Origin: Saccharopolyspora phatthalungensis
Lineage (GTDB): Bacteria > Actinomycetota > Actinomycetes > Mycobacteriales > Pseudonocardiaceae
DNA: 64,000 bases
NCBI RefSeq assembly: GCF_014203395.1
Contig: NZ_JACHIW010000001.1
Location: 1,302,001 to 1,366,000, forward strand
Reading direction: 5' to 3'
Shown: piece by piece, positions 36,812 to 45,251 of the stretch
Layout: every line of letters begins with the position of its first letter
How positions within the stretch are numbered: the first letter of the stretch is position 1
Notes under the pieces: model-generated
What the model saw: only the letters and a program-made list of their open reading frames with translations
The model's database searches: none
Told to the model about the DNA's origin: nothing
Position numbers and translations under genes: made by a program

Positions 36812-37381
36812 ATGCCGCACACGCTGCCGCCACGACATGCCCGCCACCGGGCAACAACGAGTCCGAGCGGTCCGGAATCGGTCCGGATCGGGATCTACAC
36901 CCGGTGGCCTTCGGCGAGAGAGGACGACTTTTTGCAGTCCTATGTAGAGTCTCAGCCCGGCTGGCACACAGTCATGCGGTGTTTCGACGATGCGTCCGGC
37001 GGCACGTTGGCTCGGCCCGGACCGCAACGGGTTCTGGACGCCGCACGCGCCGGATTGCTCGACGTCCTACTGGTGGACAACGTCCACAGCCTGTCCCGCA
37101 AGGTGCGTCACCTGCACTTCCTGCTCGGAAAGCTGGACTCGTACGGCGTGGCCTTCCACCCGGCCCTCGACCGCTCCTTCGACACCTCAACGCCCGAGGG
37201 GCGGTTCCAGGTTCAGATGCTGGGCTCTTTTGCACAGTTCGAGAAAGCAGGAGTATTTGAAGATCGCCGTGCCGCACGAGGCTCCAGCACCAGGTCAAGC
37301 AACGGGTGTTCGCCTGTGCAGGGCCTCGGCCGCTCGGCCACTGTCCGGCCGATCAGCCACAGCGCCGCTACCAACCAGTGA
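36812..37381 (+). CDS. Degenerate resolvase-domain protein
   Basis: 189 residues. Residues 24-150 follow the serine-recombinase N-terminal domain: IGIYTRWPS, then LLVDNVHSLSRKVRHL and FDTSTPEGRFQVQMLGSFAQFE. The catalytic motif normally reads Y-x-R-x-S; here it is YTRWPS, so the Ser is displaced by one. The recombinase and zinc-beta domains are missing. It may be a regulator or a decayed recombinase. It lies directly upstream of the large recombinase on the same strand. Confidence 0.6.
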   Translation: MPHTLPPRHARHRATTSPSGPESVRIGIYTRWPSAREDDFLQSYVESQPGWHTVMRCFDDASGGTLARPGPQRVLDAARAGLLDVLLVDNVHSLSRKVRHLHFLLGKLDSYGVAFHPALDRSFDTSTPEGRFQVQMLGSFAQFEKAGVFEDRRAARGSSTRSSNGCSPVQGLGRSATVRPISHSAATNQ

Positions 37382-37429
37382 GCCGTTGGACGAGATCCCT
37401 TTACTCAGAAGGAATCACGAAGGGCTGCC

Positions 37430-38578
37430 ATGACCAGCGCATACGCTGACTCCTACGACGAGTTGCAGCAGGACATCGCTGTTCCTGTCGAGCACCCCGC
37501 AGACGACGTGGAACCCGGCACGCGAGCGGTGATCTACCTACGCGTGTCCTCGGCCGGGCAGGTCAAACGGGACTATGACCCCGAGGGCATCTCCATCCCG
37601 GCCCAGCGGGAAGCGTGCCTGCGCAAGGCGAAAGACCTCGGTGTCACCGTCATCGACGAGTACGTCGAACCGGGCCCTACTGCCACGGAGATGACCAAGC
37701 GTGAGGCATTCCAGCGGATGCCGGCACGCGTGCGCGGCCAGGGCGACGTCGATTACATCATCATCTATCAACTCTCCCGAATGGCCCGGAACCGCTACGA
37801 CGACGCCATCGTCATGGCCGACCTCCGCAAGCGCGGCGTCACGCTCGTCTCCGCCACCGAGTCCATCGATGACTCGCCCGTCGGGCAGCTCATGCATGGC
37901 ATCCTGGCGACCTTCAACGAGTATCAGTCACTCCAGTCCGGTGTGGACATTGCCTACAAGATGGGGCAGAAAGCCCGCAACGGCGGCACGATCGGCCGCG
38001 CACGGCTGGGCTACCTCAACCACATCGACCACTCCGAAGGCCGCGTGATCCGCACCATCGTCGTCGACGACGAACGGGCCCCGCTGGTACAGCTCGCCTT
38101 CGAGCTCTACGACACCGGGGACTACACCCTCGCCGATCTGGCCGACGAACTCCACGACCGCGGCCTACGCACCCGCCCCACCGCCAAGCACCCGGCGAAG
38201 AAAGTCTCGATCAACAAGCTCTCGCAGATGCTGCGCGACCGCTACTACCTCGGCTACGTGACCTACCAGGGCGAGGAAATCCGCGGCCGGCACGACCCAT
38301 TGATCGACGAAGACCTCTTCGACCGAGTCCAGGACCGGCTCAACTCCCGGACCGCGGCAAAAGAACGCCGCCGGGTGCACCATCACTACCTCAAGGGCTC
38401 GGTGTTCTGCGGTCGCTGCCGCCGCGCCGGGATCACCCAGCGGATGATCATCCAACGCACCGTGAACCGGCACGGCACCGAATACCTGTACTTCTTCTGC
38501 CGCAACAAGCGTGACGGCACCTGCCAAGCGCCCCACGTCCATGTGGACCTGGTCGAAGACGCCGTGGAACGGCATTAG
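37430..38578 (+). pseudogene. Large serine recombinase, N-terminal part (frameshifted)
   Basis: 382 residues: resolvase domain with YLRVSSAGQ and catalytic Ser near residue 41, and IIIYQLSRMARNRYD. The recombinase domain extends to about 330. The zinc-beta ribbon starts with CGRCRRAG and ends in CRNKRDGTCQAP. The frame ends at TAG 38576-38578 after VEDAVERH. The next frame continues the same protein without overlap, so one base has been lost in CATTAGACC. Intact relatives run about 550-600 residues. Confidence 0.8.
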
Positions 38579-39096
38579 ACCAGTATCCGGTTCACCCGGC
38601 GTTCATCGACGACGTCCGCTCCCAGATCGACACCGTCATCCGCGAACAGGAGAAATCCGCACGACTGTTGCATAAGCAACTATCCGGTCAGCTCGCCGAA
38701 CTCGATGCCCAGGAGAAAAACTTGATCGACTTGGCCGCCGACGGCACCTTGCCGCAAACCAAGGTCAAAGCCAAGCTGCGCGACATCGAACGCCAGCGCA
38801 AACACCTCACCGGCCGCCTGGACACCGCCAGCGCCGACCTCACCGACAGCGCCCGGCTCATCGAGGCCAGCCTCCAACTCCTCGAAAACCCCCACGAGCT
38901 GTACCGGCGCTGCACCGAGCAGCAACGCCGCCTGCTCAACCAGGCGATCTTCCACGGCCTCTACATCGAAGACGAGGAGATCACCCACGGCGACCTCCGT
39001 GAGCCCTTCGGGCAGCTCCACGCCCTCCAGAACACGCGAGCCGTCGGGCAATACAGCGACGAGGACACACCGGCCATCCCACAGCCCCGGAACAGC

Positions 39097-39124
39097 AAAA
39101 AGGCCACCCGCAAAGCGGGTGGCC
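39097..39124 (-). terminator. Rho-independent terminator of tRNA-Ala
   Basis: Stem GGCCACCCG/CGGGTGGCC (39102-39110, 39116-39124) with a 5-base loop. On the minus strand it is followed by TTTTT at 39097-39101, the classic form. It is 76 bases past the tRNA 3' end. Confidence 0.75.
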
Positions 39125-39199
39125 CATCCTCCCTATTCGGGGTTGAGATCCTGCTCCAAGACCTCAACGTGTGCATGGGTTCTAATAACAACCCTAACG

Positions 39200-39272
39200 T
39201 GGAGCTGAGGGGAATCGAACCCCTGACCTTCTCGATGCGAACGAGACGCGCTACCAACTGCGCTACAGCCCC
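39200..39272 (-). tRNA. tRNA-Ala (anticodon CGC)
   Basis: 73-nt cloverleaf. Acceptor stem GGGGCTG/CAGCTCC with discriminator A at 39200. D-loop has GCAGTTGGTAGCGC. The anticodon stem CTCG/CGAG holds loop TTCGCAT. T-arm contains GGTTCGATTCC. CCA is not encoded. The upstream recombinase frame overlaps it on the opposite strand. Confidence 0.93.
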
Positions 39273-39347
39273 TTGTTGAGTGCTGACGAAACCTTAGCAA
39301 GCCTCGAAATCAGCACTCGCGGCACCCCCCTGTTCGGGCGCTGCGGG

Positions 39348-40130
39348 CTATTCGCCGGAGGCTCGACGGTAGGGCTCCCAGGTACGTTCGTCCAGCTCAT
39401 CGAACATGGGGTCCTCGTCGTCGATCTCCACGCGGACGGCCTGCGGGGCCGGCCGGCGGTCGCCGGGTCGCCGGGTTTCGCCGACGTGGTCGAGGTCTTC
39501 GTCGTACTCGTCCACCGGCTGGTCGCCCGCGCCGACTTCGTCGTACTCGTCGTACTGTTCGTACTCGTCGCGCTCGCCGGACATCCGGGCCAGCCGTCGG
39601 CTGCGGATGTCATCTTCGATGTGGACCTGCCGACGCAGGTACGCGAGGTAACCCACGATCACCAGGTCTGTGATGCCGTGCGCCCACCACAGGACCGGCC
39701 ACATCAGACCGGCCAGCAGCGCCGTGGTCACCGCCACGAGCAGCATGACGAGCACGATGCGCTGCCGCCGGGCGTATTTGGCACGCGCTGCCAACGCGGC
39801 GGCTTCCGGGTCGAAGCCGCCGCGGCCCGGCCGGTAGCGGCGCCCGGCGCGGGCGTCGTCGCTGTGCACTCTTCGCCACGAACCGTCGGCCTCTTGTTCT
39901 TCGACCACGTCGTCCCGGTCGGTGTCAGGCATCCCGAACGCCTCCTCCACCCTGTCGGTTGTCTCGGCTCCGGGCGTCGCCGGTCGCCGACCGCTGCCGC
40001 GCCGAACCACTCGCGCGGCGAGCGCGGAATCGGTGGTCTTGGACACTTCTTGGCGGCGGCGTGCGAACATCGGAACCAGTACCACCAGCCACGCCGCTGC
40101 CAGTGCAGCGAAGATCAATGAGCTGGGCAT
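39348..40130 (-). CDS. glpR: GlpR/SepX-like divisome membrane protein
   Basis: 260 residues from ATG 40130. The N-terminus is a signal-anchor helix (SSLIFAALAAAWLVVLVPMF), then a basic linker. A second membrane pair follows at about residues 120-160 (RIVLVMLLVAVTTALLAGL). The rest is an acidic, Tyr- and Glu-rich cytoplasmic tail. Position next to moeA/glp, rimJ and galU matches Rv0996 and the GlpR/SepX genes, whose product links the gephyrin-like Glp and SepF to the division machinery. The assignment rests on topology and synteny. Confidence 0.7.
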   Translation of the reverse strand: MPSSLIFAALAAAWLVVLVPMFARRRQEVSKTTDSALAARVVRRGSGRRPATPGAETTDRVEEAFGMPDTDRDDVVEEQEADGSWRRVHSDDARAGRRYRPGRGGFDPEAAALAARAKYARRQRIVLVMLLVAVTTALLAGLMWPVLWWAHGITDLVIVGYLAYLRRQVHIEDDIRSRRLARMSGERDEYEQYDEYDEVGAGDQPVDEYDEDLDHVGETRRPGDRRPAPQAVRVEIDDEDPMFDELDERTWEPYRRASGE

Positions 40131-40400
40131 GCCTCGCCACCTCCCCCTGGCCACCGGCAGCACACAAGTCTGCGATCGCCACGCTAACCACATCAGTCAC
40201 TTCTGTCTCGGAGCCACGCCGAGCCGCATTGGTTCCCCAATGTCAAGGAAATCGCACGTTCAGAGCAGTCCGAGGCAACATCGGCGCCGGAATGTCCGTC
40301 TCCGCACCGCCGAACGCCGCGCGTGATTCAGCCAAACAGCCCAACTTCGCAGCGGTCGGCCTAAGGCCGATGAGGGCCGTTCATGATCAAGATCTCGGGG

Positions 40401-41066
40401 TCATGGCCGGCTGGCGCCGCCGGCCCGGATCAGTCTGGTCACCGCGCCGTCCGGGATGTCCTCGACGGTCAGCGCGTAGGCGTAGTGGTCCCGCCAGGCA
40501 CCGGCCACGTCCAGGTATCGGTGGAACAGCCCCTCGCGGCGGAACCCGGACTTCTCCAGCACCCGCACGCTCGGCTGGTTCTCCGGTCGCACGGTCGCCT
40601 CCAGCCGGTGCAGCCCCACCGGGCCGAAGCACTGGTCGACCGCCAGCGCCACGGCGGCCGTGGCGACCCCGCCGCCGGCGAACCGCGAAGCCACCCAGTA
40701 GCCGATCCAGCCGGAGCGCAGCGCGCCGCGCACGATGTTGCCGATGGTCAACTGTCCGGCGAACTCGCGGTCGACGGTGATCGTGAACGGCAGCGCCTGG
40801 CCGCGACGGGCCATGCCGCGCAGCGCACTCCATTGCGCGGGCCAGGCCATCAGCGCGTTGCGCTCTTGCCAGCCGCCGACCGCCGTGGGTTCCCATTCCT
40901 GTAGGTAAACCCGGTCTTGCAGCCGAGTCCGGCTCCAGGCCGAGCCGTCGCGCAGCCGGGGCGGGCGCAACGCCACGGCGCCGCGCGCGGTGATCAGCGG
41001 CCCGAGGCGCACCGGCCAGCCGGGGTGGCGGCCGATCGGGAACCCATCAGCGTCGGTGGGCTGCAT
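40401..41066 (-). CDS. rimJ: GNAT-family N-acetyltransferase (RimJ/RimL-like)
   Basis: 221 residues from ATG 41066. The acetyl-CoA binding region reads RFAGGGVATAAVALAVD, and HRLEATVRPENQPSVRVLEKSGF is the typical RimJ/RimL segment. It should acetylate protein N-termini or small amines in the cytoplasm. Its start lies 7 bases after the stop of moeA/glp, so the two are co-transcribed. Same order as Rv0994-Rv0995. Confidence 0.85.
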   Translation of the reverse strand: MQPTDADGFPIGRHPGWPVRLGPLITARGAVALRPPRLRDGSAWSRTRLQDRVYLQEWEPTAVGGWQERNALMAWPAQWSALRGMARRGQALPFTITVDREFAGQLTIGNIVRGALRSGWIGYWVASRFAGGGVATAAVALAVDQCFGPVGLHRLEATVRPENQPSVRVLEKSGFRREGLFHRYLDVAGAWRDHYAYALTVEDIPDGAVTRLIRAGGASRP

Positions 41067-41073
41067 CGGCGGC

Positions 41074-42297
41074 TCAGGCGCGCTGCGAGAGGAACCGGAC
41101 CTGCACTTGCTCTCCCGCGCCAACCTCGGTGGTGTCCTCGTCGAGGACGACCAGGCAGTTCGCCTCGGCCAGCGACGCGAGCAGGTGCGATCCCGAGGTG
41201 CCCAGCGGTTGCACCAGGTACGAGCCGTTCTTCGGGTCGCGCAGTAACTGGCCACGGTGGAAACCGCGGCGTCCTTGGGTGGAGGTGATCGGCGAGAGCA
41301 GTTCGGCCGACACGCTGCGCCGGTGCGGGTTGAGCTTGCCCAGCGCGGCGCGGACCAGCGGCCGGACCAGCACCTCGAAGACCACCAGCGCGCTCACCGG
41401 GTTGCCGGGCAGCACGAAGGTGGGGATCTCGTCCGGGCCGAGCCGCCCGAATCCCTGCACCGAGCCGGGCTGCATGGCCACCCGGGTCACGTCGAGCTCA
41501 CCCAGGTCGGCCAGGGACGCGCGGACCTCGTTGCCCGCCGCACCGCCGGCGCCACCCGCGATCACCACGATCTCGGATAGCAGCAGCCGCCCTTCGACGA
41601 TCTCGTGCAGCCGTCGCGGGTCGCTGTTGGCGATGCCAACGCGGGCGACCTCGGCCCCGGCGTCCCGCGCGGCGGCGGCCAGCGCGTAGGAGTTGACGTC
41701 GTAGACCTGGCCCTGCCCGGGCGTGCGGTCGACGTCCACCAGTTCGTCGCCCACCGAGATCACCGACACCCGCGGCCGCGGGTGCACGAGCACCTTGTTG
41801 CGGCCCACCGCCGCCAGCAATCCGACCTGAGCCGCGCCGATCGGTGACCCGCGACGCACCGCGACGTCGCCGGTCTGCACGTCCTCGCCGGTGCGACGGA
41901 CGAACGCCGCCGACGGCACCGGTCGCCGCACGGTGACCTTGGCGGGATGCTCGTCGGTGTATTCAAGCGGCACCACCGCATCGGCGAGCGTCGGCAGCGG
42001 CGCACCGGTGGCGACCCGCACCGCCTGACCCGGCTGCAACCGGCGCGGCTGCCGCGAACCGACGGGGATCTCTCCGACTACCGGCAGCACGGTCGACTCG
42101 TCGGCAGCCGTCTGCACGTCGACGCTGCGCACCGCGTAACCGTCCACTGCGGCCTGATCGAATCCGGGCAGCGCCTGCTCGGCGACCACCTCTTCGGCAC
42201 ACAACAGGCCCTGCGCCTCGGAGATCGCCACCCGGACCGGCGCGGGCCGGACGGCGGCCGCCAGTACGCGCGCGAGCTGCTCGTCCACTGACCTCAT
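41074..42297 (-). CDS. moeA: Molybdopterin molybdenumtransferase / gephyrin-like protein Glp
   Basis: 407 residues with MoeA domains: DQAAVDGYAVRS near residue 45, the linker domain, the MoCF domain with ISVGDEL, and PGNPVSALVVFE before the C-terminal beta domain. It could insert molybdate into molybdopterin. In Corynebacterineae the copy next to glpR (Glp) binds SepF and works in division. Position between galU and rimJ, close to glpR, favours that role, but catalytic capacity seems intact. Confidence 0.85.
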   Translation of the reverse strand: MRSVDEQLARVLAAAVRPAPVRVAISEAQGLLCAEEVVAEQALPGFDQAAVDGYAVRSVDVQTAADESTVLPVVGEIPVGSRQPRRLQPGQAVRVATGAPLPTLADAVVPLEYTDEHPAKVTVRRPVPSAAFVRRTGEDVQTGDVAVRRGSPIGAAQVGLLAAVGRNKVLVHPRPRVSVISVGDELVDVDRTPGQGQVYDVNSYALAAAARDAGAEVARVGIANSDPRRLHEIVEGRLLLSEIVVIAGGAGGAAGNEVRASLADLGELDVTRVAMQPGSVQGFGRLGPDEIPTFVLPGNPVSALVVFEVLVRPLVRAALGKLNPHRRSVSAELLSPITSTQGRRGFHRGQLLRDPKNGSYLVQPLGTSGSHLLASLAEANCLVVLDEDTTEVGAGEQVQVRFLSQRA

Positions 42298-42349
42298 GGC
42301 TGTCGACCTCTTCCCGCGTGCCCTAGCCGTGGCCTGGCATGACGCGGCC

Positions 42350-43252
42350 CTAGCTTCTGCTCATCCGCTCGACGAGCCAGTCCCGCAGGTCCGGCCCGTA
42401 CTCGGGATCCTCCAGCGCGAAGTCCACCGCAGCTTTGAGGAAACCGCCAGGATTTCCCAAGTCGTGTCGCCCACCGTGATGGACCACGACGTGCACCGGG
42501 TGTTCTTCGGAGATCAGCAACGCTACGGCATCGGTGAGCTGAAGTTCACCTCCGGCACCGGGCTCGATGCGCCTGAGCGCGTCGAAGACCGCCCGATCCA
42601 GCAGATAGCGGCCGACCGCGGCCAGGGTGGACGGGGCCTGGTCGGGTGCGGGCTTCTCGACCATGCCACGGACCCGCTTGACATCGTCGGCGTCGGTGTC
42701 GGTGACGTCGAAGCTGCCGTAGGCGGAAATCTGCTCGCGCGGCACGTCGAACGCGCACAGCACGCTGCCGCCGTAGCGGGCGCGCACCTCGCCCATCCGC
42801 TTGAGCACGCCGCGCGGCAGCACCAGGTCGTCGGGCAGCAGCACCGCGACCGCGTCGTCGGCATCGGTCAGATTCGGTTCCGCACAACTCACGGCGTGGC
42901 CCAGCCCGAGGGCCTGTTCCTGCAGGGCGGCCTCCGCGGCGATCAGCGCGGGTCCGCGGCGGACCTTATCGAGCAATTCGTCCTTGCCGCGGGCCTTGAG
43001 AGTCTGTTCGAGCTCGGGTTGCGGCCGGAAGTACTCGGTCACCGCCTGCTTGTCCGGCGAGGTCACGATGACCAGGCGCTGCGCACCCGCTTCGGCCGCT
43101 TCGGCGGCCACCAGTTCGATCCCGGGGGTGTCGACGACCGGTAGCAACTCCTTGGGCACCGCCTTCGTGGTCGGCAGGAACCGGGTTCCCAGGCCGGCGG
43201 CGGGGACGATGGCGGTCCGGAACGCTGTGGGCGTGCTCGTCGGGCTGCTCAT
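42350..43252 (-). CDS. galU: UTP-glucose-1-phosphate uridylyltransferase
   Basis: 300 residues. The nucleotide-binding start AAGLGTRFLPTTKAVPKELL is complete at about residues 18-37. VEKPAPDQAPS and GAGGELQLTDA are family landmarks. It makes UDP-glucose from UTP and glucose-1-phosphate for cell envelope polysaccharides. Divergent from the FTHF cyclo-ligase gene across 37 bases, as in Rv0992c-Rv0993. Confidence 0.92.
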   Translation of the reverse strand: MSSPTSTPTAFRTAIVPAAGLGTRFLPTTKAVPKELLPVVDTPGIELVAAEAAEAGAQRLVIVTSPDKQAVTEYFRPQPELEQTLKARGKDELLDKVRRGPALIAAEAALQEQALGLGHAVSCAEPNLTDADDAVAVLLPDDLVLPRGVLKRMGEVRARYGGSVLCAFDVPREQISAYGSFDVTDTDADDVKRVRGMVEKPAPDQAPSTLAAVGRYLLDRAVFDALRRIEPGAGGELQLTDAVALLISEEHPVHVVVHHGGRHDLGNPGGFLKAAVDFALEDPEYGPDLRDWLVERMSRS

Positions 43253-43289
43253 GGCCAGGGAGCCTATCGGGAATCCCTAAAGTGGAGCT

Positions 43290-43886
43290 GTGAGCTCACT
43301 GGACGAATCGAGTACGACCAAATCCGAGTGGCGTCGCATGTTGCTGGAGCAGCGCCGGGCGGTTGACGAGGACACCCGGGCAACCGAGGACGAGGCGCTG
43401 CAGCAGGCGCTGTTGCGCTGGCTCGACGGCCGCCCGGTGCGGACGGTGGCGGCGTACGTCCCGGTGGGCGGCGAGCCGGGCTCGCCGGGCTTACTCGACG
43501 CGCTGCGCGACGCGGGGCTGCGGGTGCTGCTGCCGATCGTGGTCCGGGGCAGGCCGCTGGAGTGGGCGGACTACACCGGACCGGGCTCGCTGCGCTCCGC
43601 CGGGTTCGGTCTGCTGGAACCCGCCGGTGATCGGCTGGGACCGACCACCATCGGCGCGGCCGACGCGGTGCTGGTGCCCGCGCTGGCCGTGGACCACCAG
43701 GGGGTTCGCCTGGGGCGCGGGGCCGGGTATTACGACAGATCGCTGCCGATGGCCGCGCCGAGCGCGCCGCGGATCGGCATCGTCCGTGACGGCGAGTTCG
43801 TCGTCGAGCTGCCCGGGGAGGCGCACGACGTGCGGATGACCGGTGTGCTGACACCACGGCGCGGGGTCGTGGCGCTACCGGTGTGA
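43290..43886 (+). CDS. 5-formyltetrahydrofolate cyclo-ligase
   Basis: 198 residues from GTG 43290. KSEWRRMLLEQRRAV at the N-terminus and VPALAVDHQGVRLGRGAGYYDRSL are the family signature with the substrate loop. It converts 5-formyl-THF to methenyl-THF with ATP. The ruc gene follows after about 100 bases and has its own promoter. Confidence 0.92.
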   Translation: MSSLDESSTTKSEWRRMLLEQRRAVDEDTRATEDEALQQALLRWLDGRPVRTVAAYVPVGGEPGSPGLLDALRDAGLRVLLPIVVRGRPLEWADYTGPGSLRSAGFGLLEPAGDRLGPTTIGAADAVLVPALAVDHQGVRLGRGAGYYDRSLPMAAPSAPRIGIVRDGEFVVELPGEAHDVRMTGVLTPRRGVVALPV

Positions 43887-43897
43887 CATAAGAGTGT

Positions 43898-43959
43898 TTG
43901 CACTGGGCACCCGGTGTGACGCATTATCGGATTTAGCACTCCTGCTGTTAGAGTGCCAA
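43898..43959 (+). promoter_or_regulatory. Promoter with CIRCE operator (HrcA site) for ruc
   Basis: TTAGCACTC (43933-43941), nine bases, GAGTGCCAA (43951-43959). This differs from the CIRCE consensus TTAGCACTC-N9-GAGTGCTAA at one position. A -35 TTGCAC (43898-43903) and -10 CATTAT (43922-43927) with 18-base spacing place the transcription start inside the operator. The element precedes the ruc ribosome binding site. Confidence 0.85.
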
Positions 43960-43984
43960 GACTAGATGTCGGAGGTTCACGGCC

Positions 43985-44299
43985 GTGCCCACATACCAGT
44001 ACGCCTGCACCGAATGTGATCACCGGTTCGAGGCGGTGCAGTCGTTCAGTGAGGACTCGCTCACCGATTGCCCGCAGTGCACCGGCCGGCTCCGCAAGTT
44101 GTTCAACGCCGTGGGCATCGTGTTCAAGGGCAGCGGCTTCTACCGCACCGACAACCGGTCGTCGAACTCGTCCTCCAGCTCGACCAGCGGCAACACGTCC
44201 TCTTCATCGAGCAGCAACGGCAACGGCAGTTCGTCGTCCGAGTCGAGCTCGTCGTCTTCGAGCAGCAGTTCCTCGACCGCCACGGCCGCCGCTTCCTGA
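43985..44299 (+). CDS. ruc: FmdB-type zinc-ribbon chaperone Ruc
   Basis: 104 residues from GTG 43985 with GGAGG nine bases upstream. The N-terminal ribbon has CTEC and CPQC pairs, then LFNAVGIVFKGSGFYRTD. This closely parallels M. tuberculosis Rv0991c (Ruc), a heat-shock protein that becomes an active chaperone when its cysteines are oxidised and zinc is lost. The second half is almost entirely Ser with Gly, Asn and Thr, a disordered tail as in Ruc but more extreme. A CIRCE site upstream predicts HrcA control. Confidence 0.85.
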   Translation: MPTYQYACTECDHRFEAVQSFSEDSLTDCPQCTGRLRKLFNAVGIVFKGSGFYRTDNRSSNSSSSSTSGNTSSSSSSNGNGSSSSESSSSSSSSSSSTATAAAS

Positions 44300-44320
44300 T
44301 CTGGCGAACCGGACAACGCC

Positions 44321-44343
44321 CCGGCCGCGACTGCCGCGGTCGG
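44321..44343 (+). terminator. Hairpin after ruc
   Basis: CCGGCCGCG pairs with CGCGGTCGG (one G-U) around ACTGC, 21 bases past the stop. TTTA follows shortly. Confidence 0.55.
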
Positions 44344-44405
44344 CGGTTTAGTGTGCGCGGCGAGTAATCTCCTCCGGCCATGGCAGACCATCCGAGTGAG
44401 CCGAG

Positions 44406-44433
44406 TTGTCCACAGTTGACCGGTCTATCCACA
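44406..44433 (+). promoter_or_regulatory. Two DnaA-box-like sites
   Basis: TTGTCCACA (44406-44414) and CTATCCACA (44425-44433), same orientation, starts 19 bases apart. The first matches the actinobacterial DnaA box and the second differs at one base from TTATCCACA. They lie about 80 bases upstream of the SAF gene. Confidence 0.4.
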
Positions 44434-44514
44434 GATTTCCGCCGCCCCCTCCCCTTCCCGCCGGAAGCTCCCTAGTTTCGGAGGTCGTCGACTGCTGCGA
44501 CCGGGGAGTGGATC

Positions 44515-45165
44515 ATGGCACCGAAAGATCGTCTCGACTCGACGGCGCGCGACCGCATCAGCGCGCTTTTCCTTGCCAAGCGGGGTTTTCGCCTGCACGT
44601 GCTGCGAAGGCTGACCGCCGCCGCGCTGCTGCTGCTCGCCGCTGGACTCGCTTTGCAGCCACGCCACGGGCCACCGGATAAGCGCGTCGCCGTCTTGGTC
44701 GCCGCCCGCGACCTCCCGCCCGGCCGGGTCCTGTCGAAGGCGGACCTGGCGCGCCGTGAGCTGCCCGCGGACCTCGTGCCGGACGGCGCGTTGCGCGACA
44801 TCGCAGCGGCCGAGGGCCGGGTGCTCGGCGCTGCCTCGCGCAGTGGCGAACCGTTGACCGACGTCCGGTTCAACGGCCCGGTGGTGGCCTCGGGCCGCGC
44901 CGGCACGGCATCCGCACCGGTCCGGCTCGCCGACCCCGAGGTGGCCGATTTCCTGGTCCCCGGCAGACGCGTGGACATCGTCACAACGATCACTCGATCG
45001 GGTCATGCTTCGGTGCTCGCCGAGGACGTCCCGGTGGTCGCGGTCCAGCCCGCGCACGGCAGTCGCGACCAGGGCAGACTCATTTTCGTCGGGCTCCCCG
45101 AAGGGCCCGCGGCGGCGGTGGCCGCGGCATCCGTGGCCCAGCCGGTGACCATTACGCTCCGCTGA
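44515..45165 (+). CDS. SAF-domain protein (CpaB/RcpC-like)
   Basis: 216 residues. One membrane anchor lies at about 30-50 (LTAAALLLLAAGLAL). The SAF domain starts at VAVLVAARDLPPGRVL and a second beta domain follows (GRRVDIVTTI, LAEDVPVVAV). CpaB/RcpC proteins take part in Flp pilus assembly. No pilus genes are here, and actinobacteria often carry this gene alone beside mscL, so the role is open. ATG 44515 follows GGGGAG. Confidence 0.8.
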   Translation: MAPKDRLDSTARDRISALFLAKRGFRLHVLRRLTAAALLLLAAGLALQPRHGPPDKRVAVLVAARDLPPGRVLSKADLARRELPADLVPDGALRDIAAAEGRVLGAASRSGEPLTDVRFNGPVVASGRAGTASAPVRLADPEVADFLVPGRRVDIVTTITRSGHASVLAEDVPVVAVQPAHGSRDQGRLIFVGLPEGPAAAVAAASVAQPVTITLR

Positions 45166-45251
45166 GTACGCGTCGCGCCGGTCCCCATCGATTCGGTGCA
45201 TCACCGTCCGGGTTTCGTCCGGATCACCATGTTTGGAGAGGAGCTTCCAGC

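Larger units (their letters stand above)
38578..39279 (+). pseudogene. Large serine recombinase, C-terminal part
   Basis: It begins in the shifted frame as DQYPVHPAFIDDV and has the coiled-coil (EKSARLLHKQLSGQLAEL, NLIDLAADGTL) and the end of the zinc-beta region. The open frame then runs on across the tRNA-Ala terminator and the tRNA itself (ending ELRGIEPLTFSMRT...). These last ~60 residues are antisense to the tRNA locus and are not real recombinase sequence. A TTG at 38668 is the first possible internal start, but independent translation is unlikely. Confidence 0.75.
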
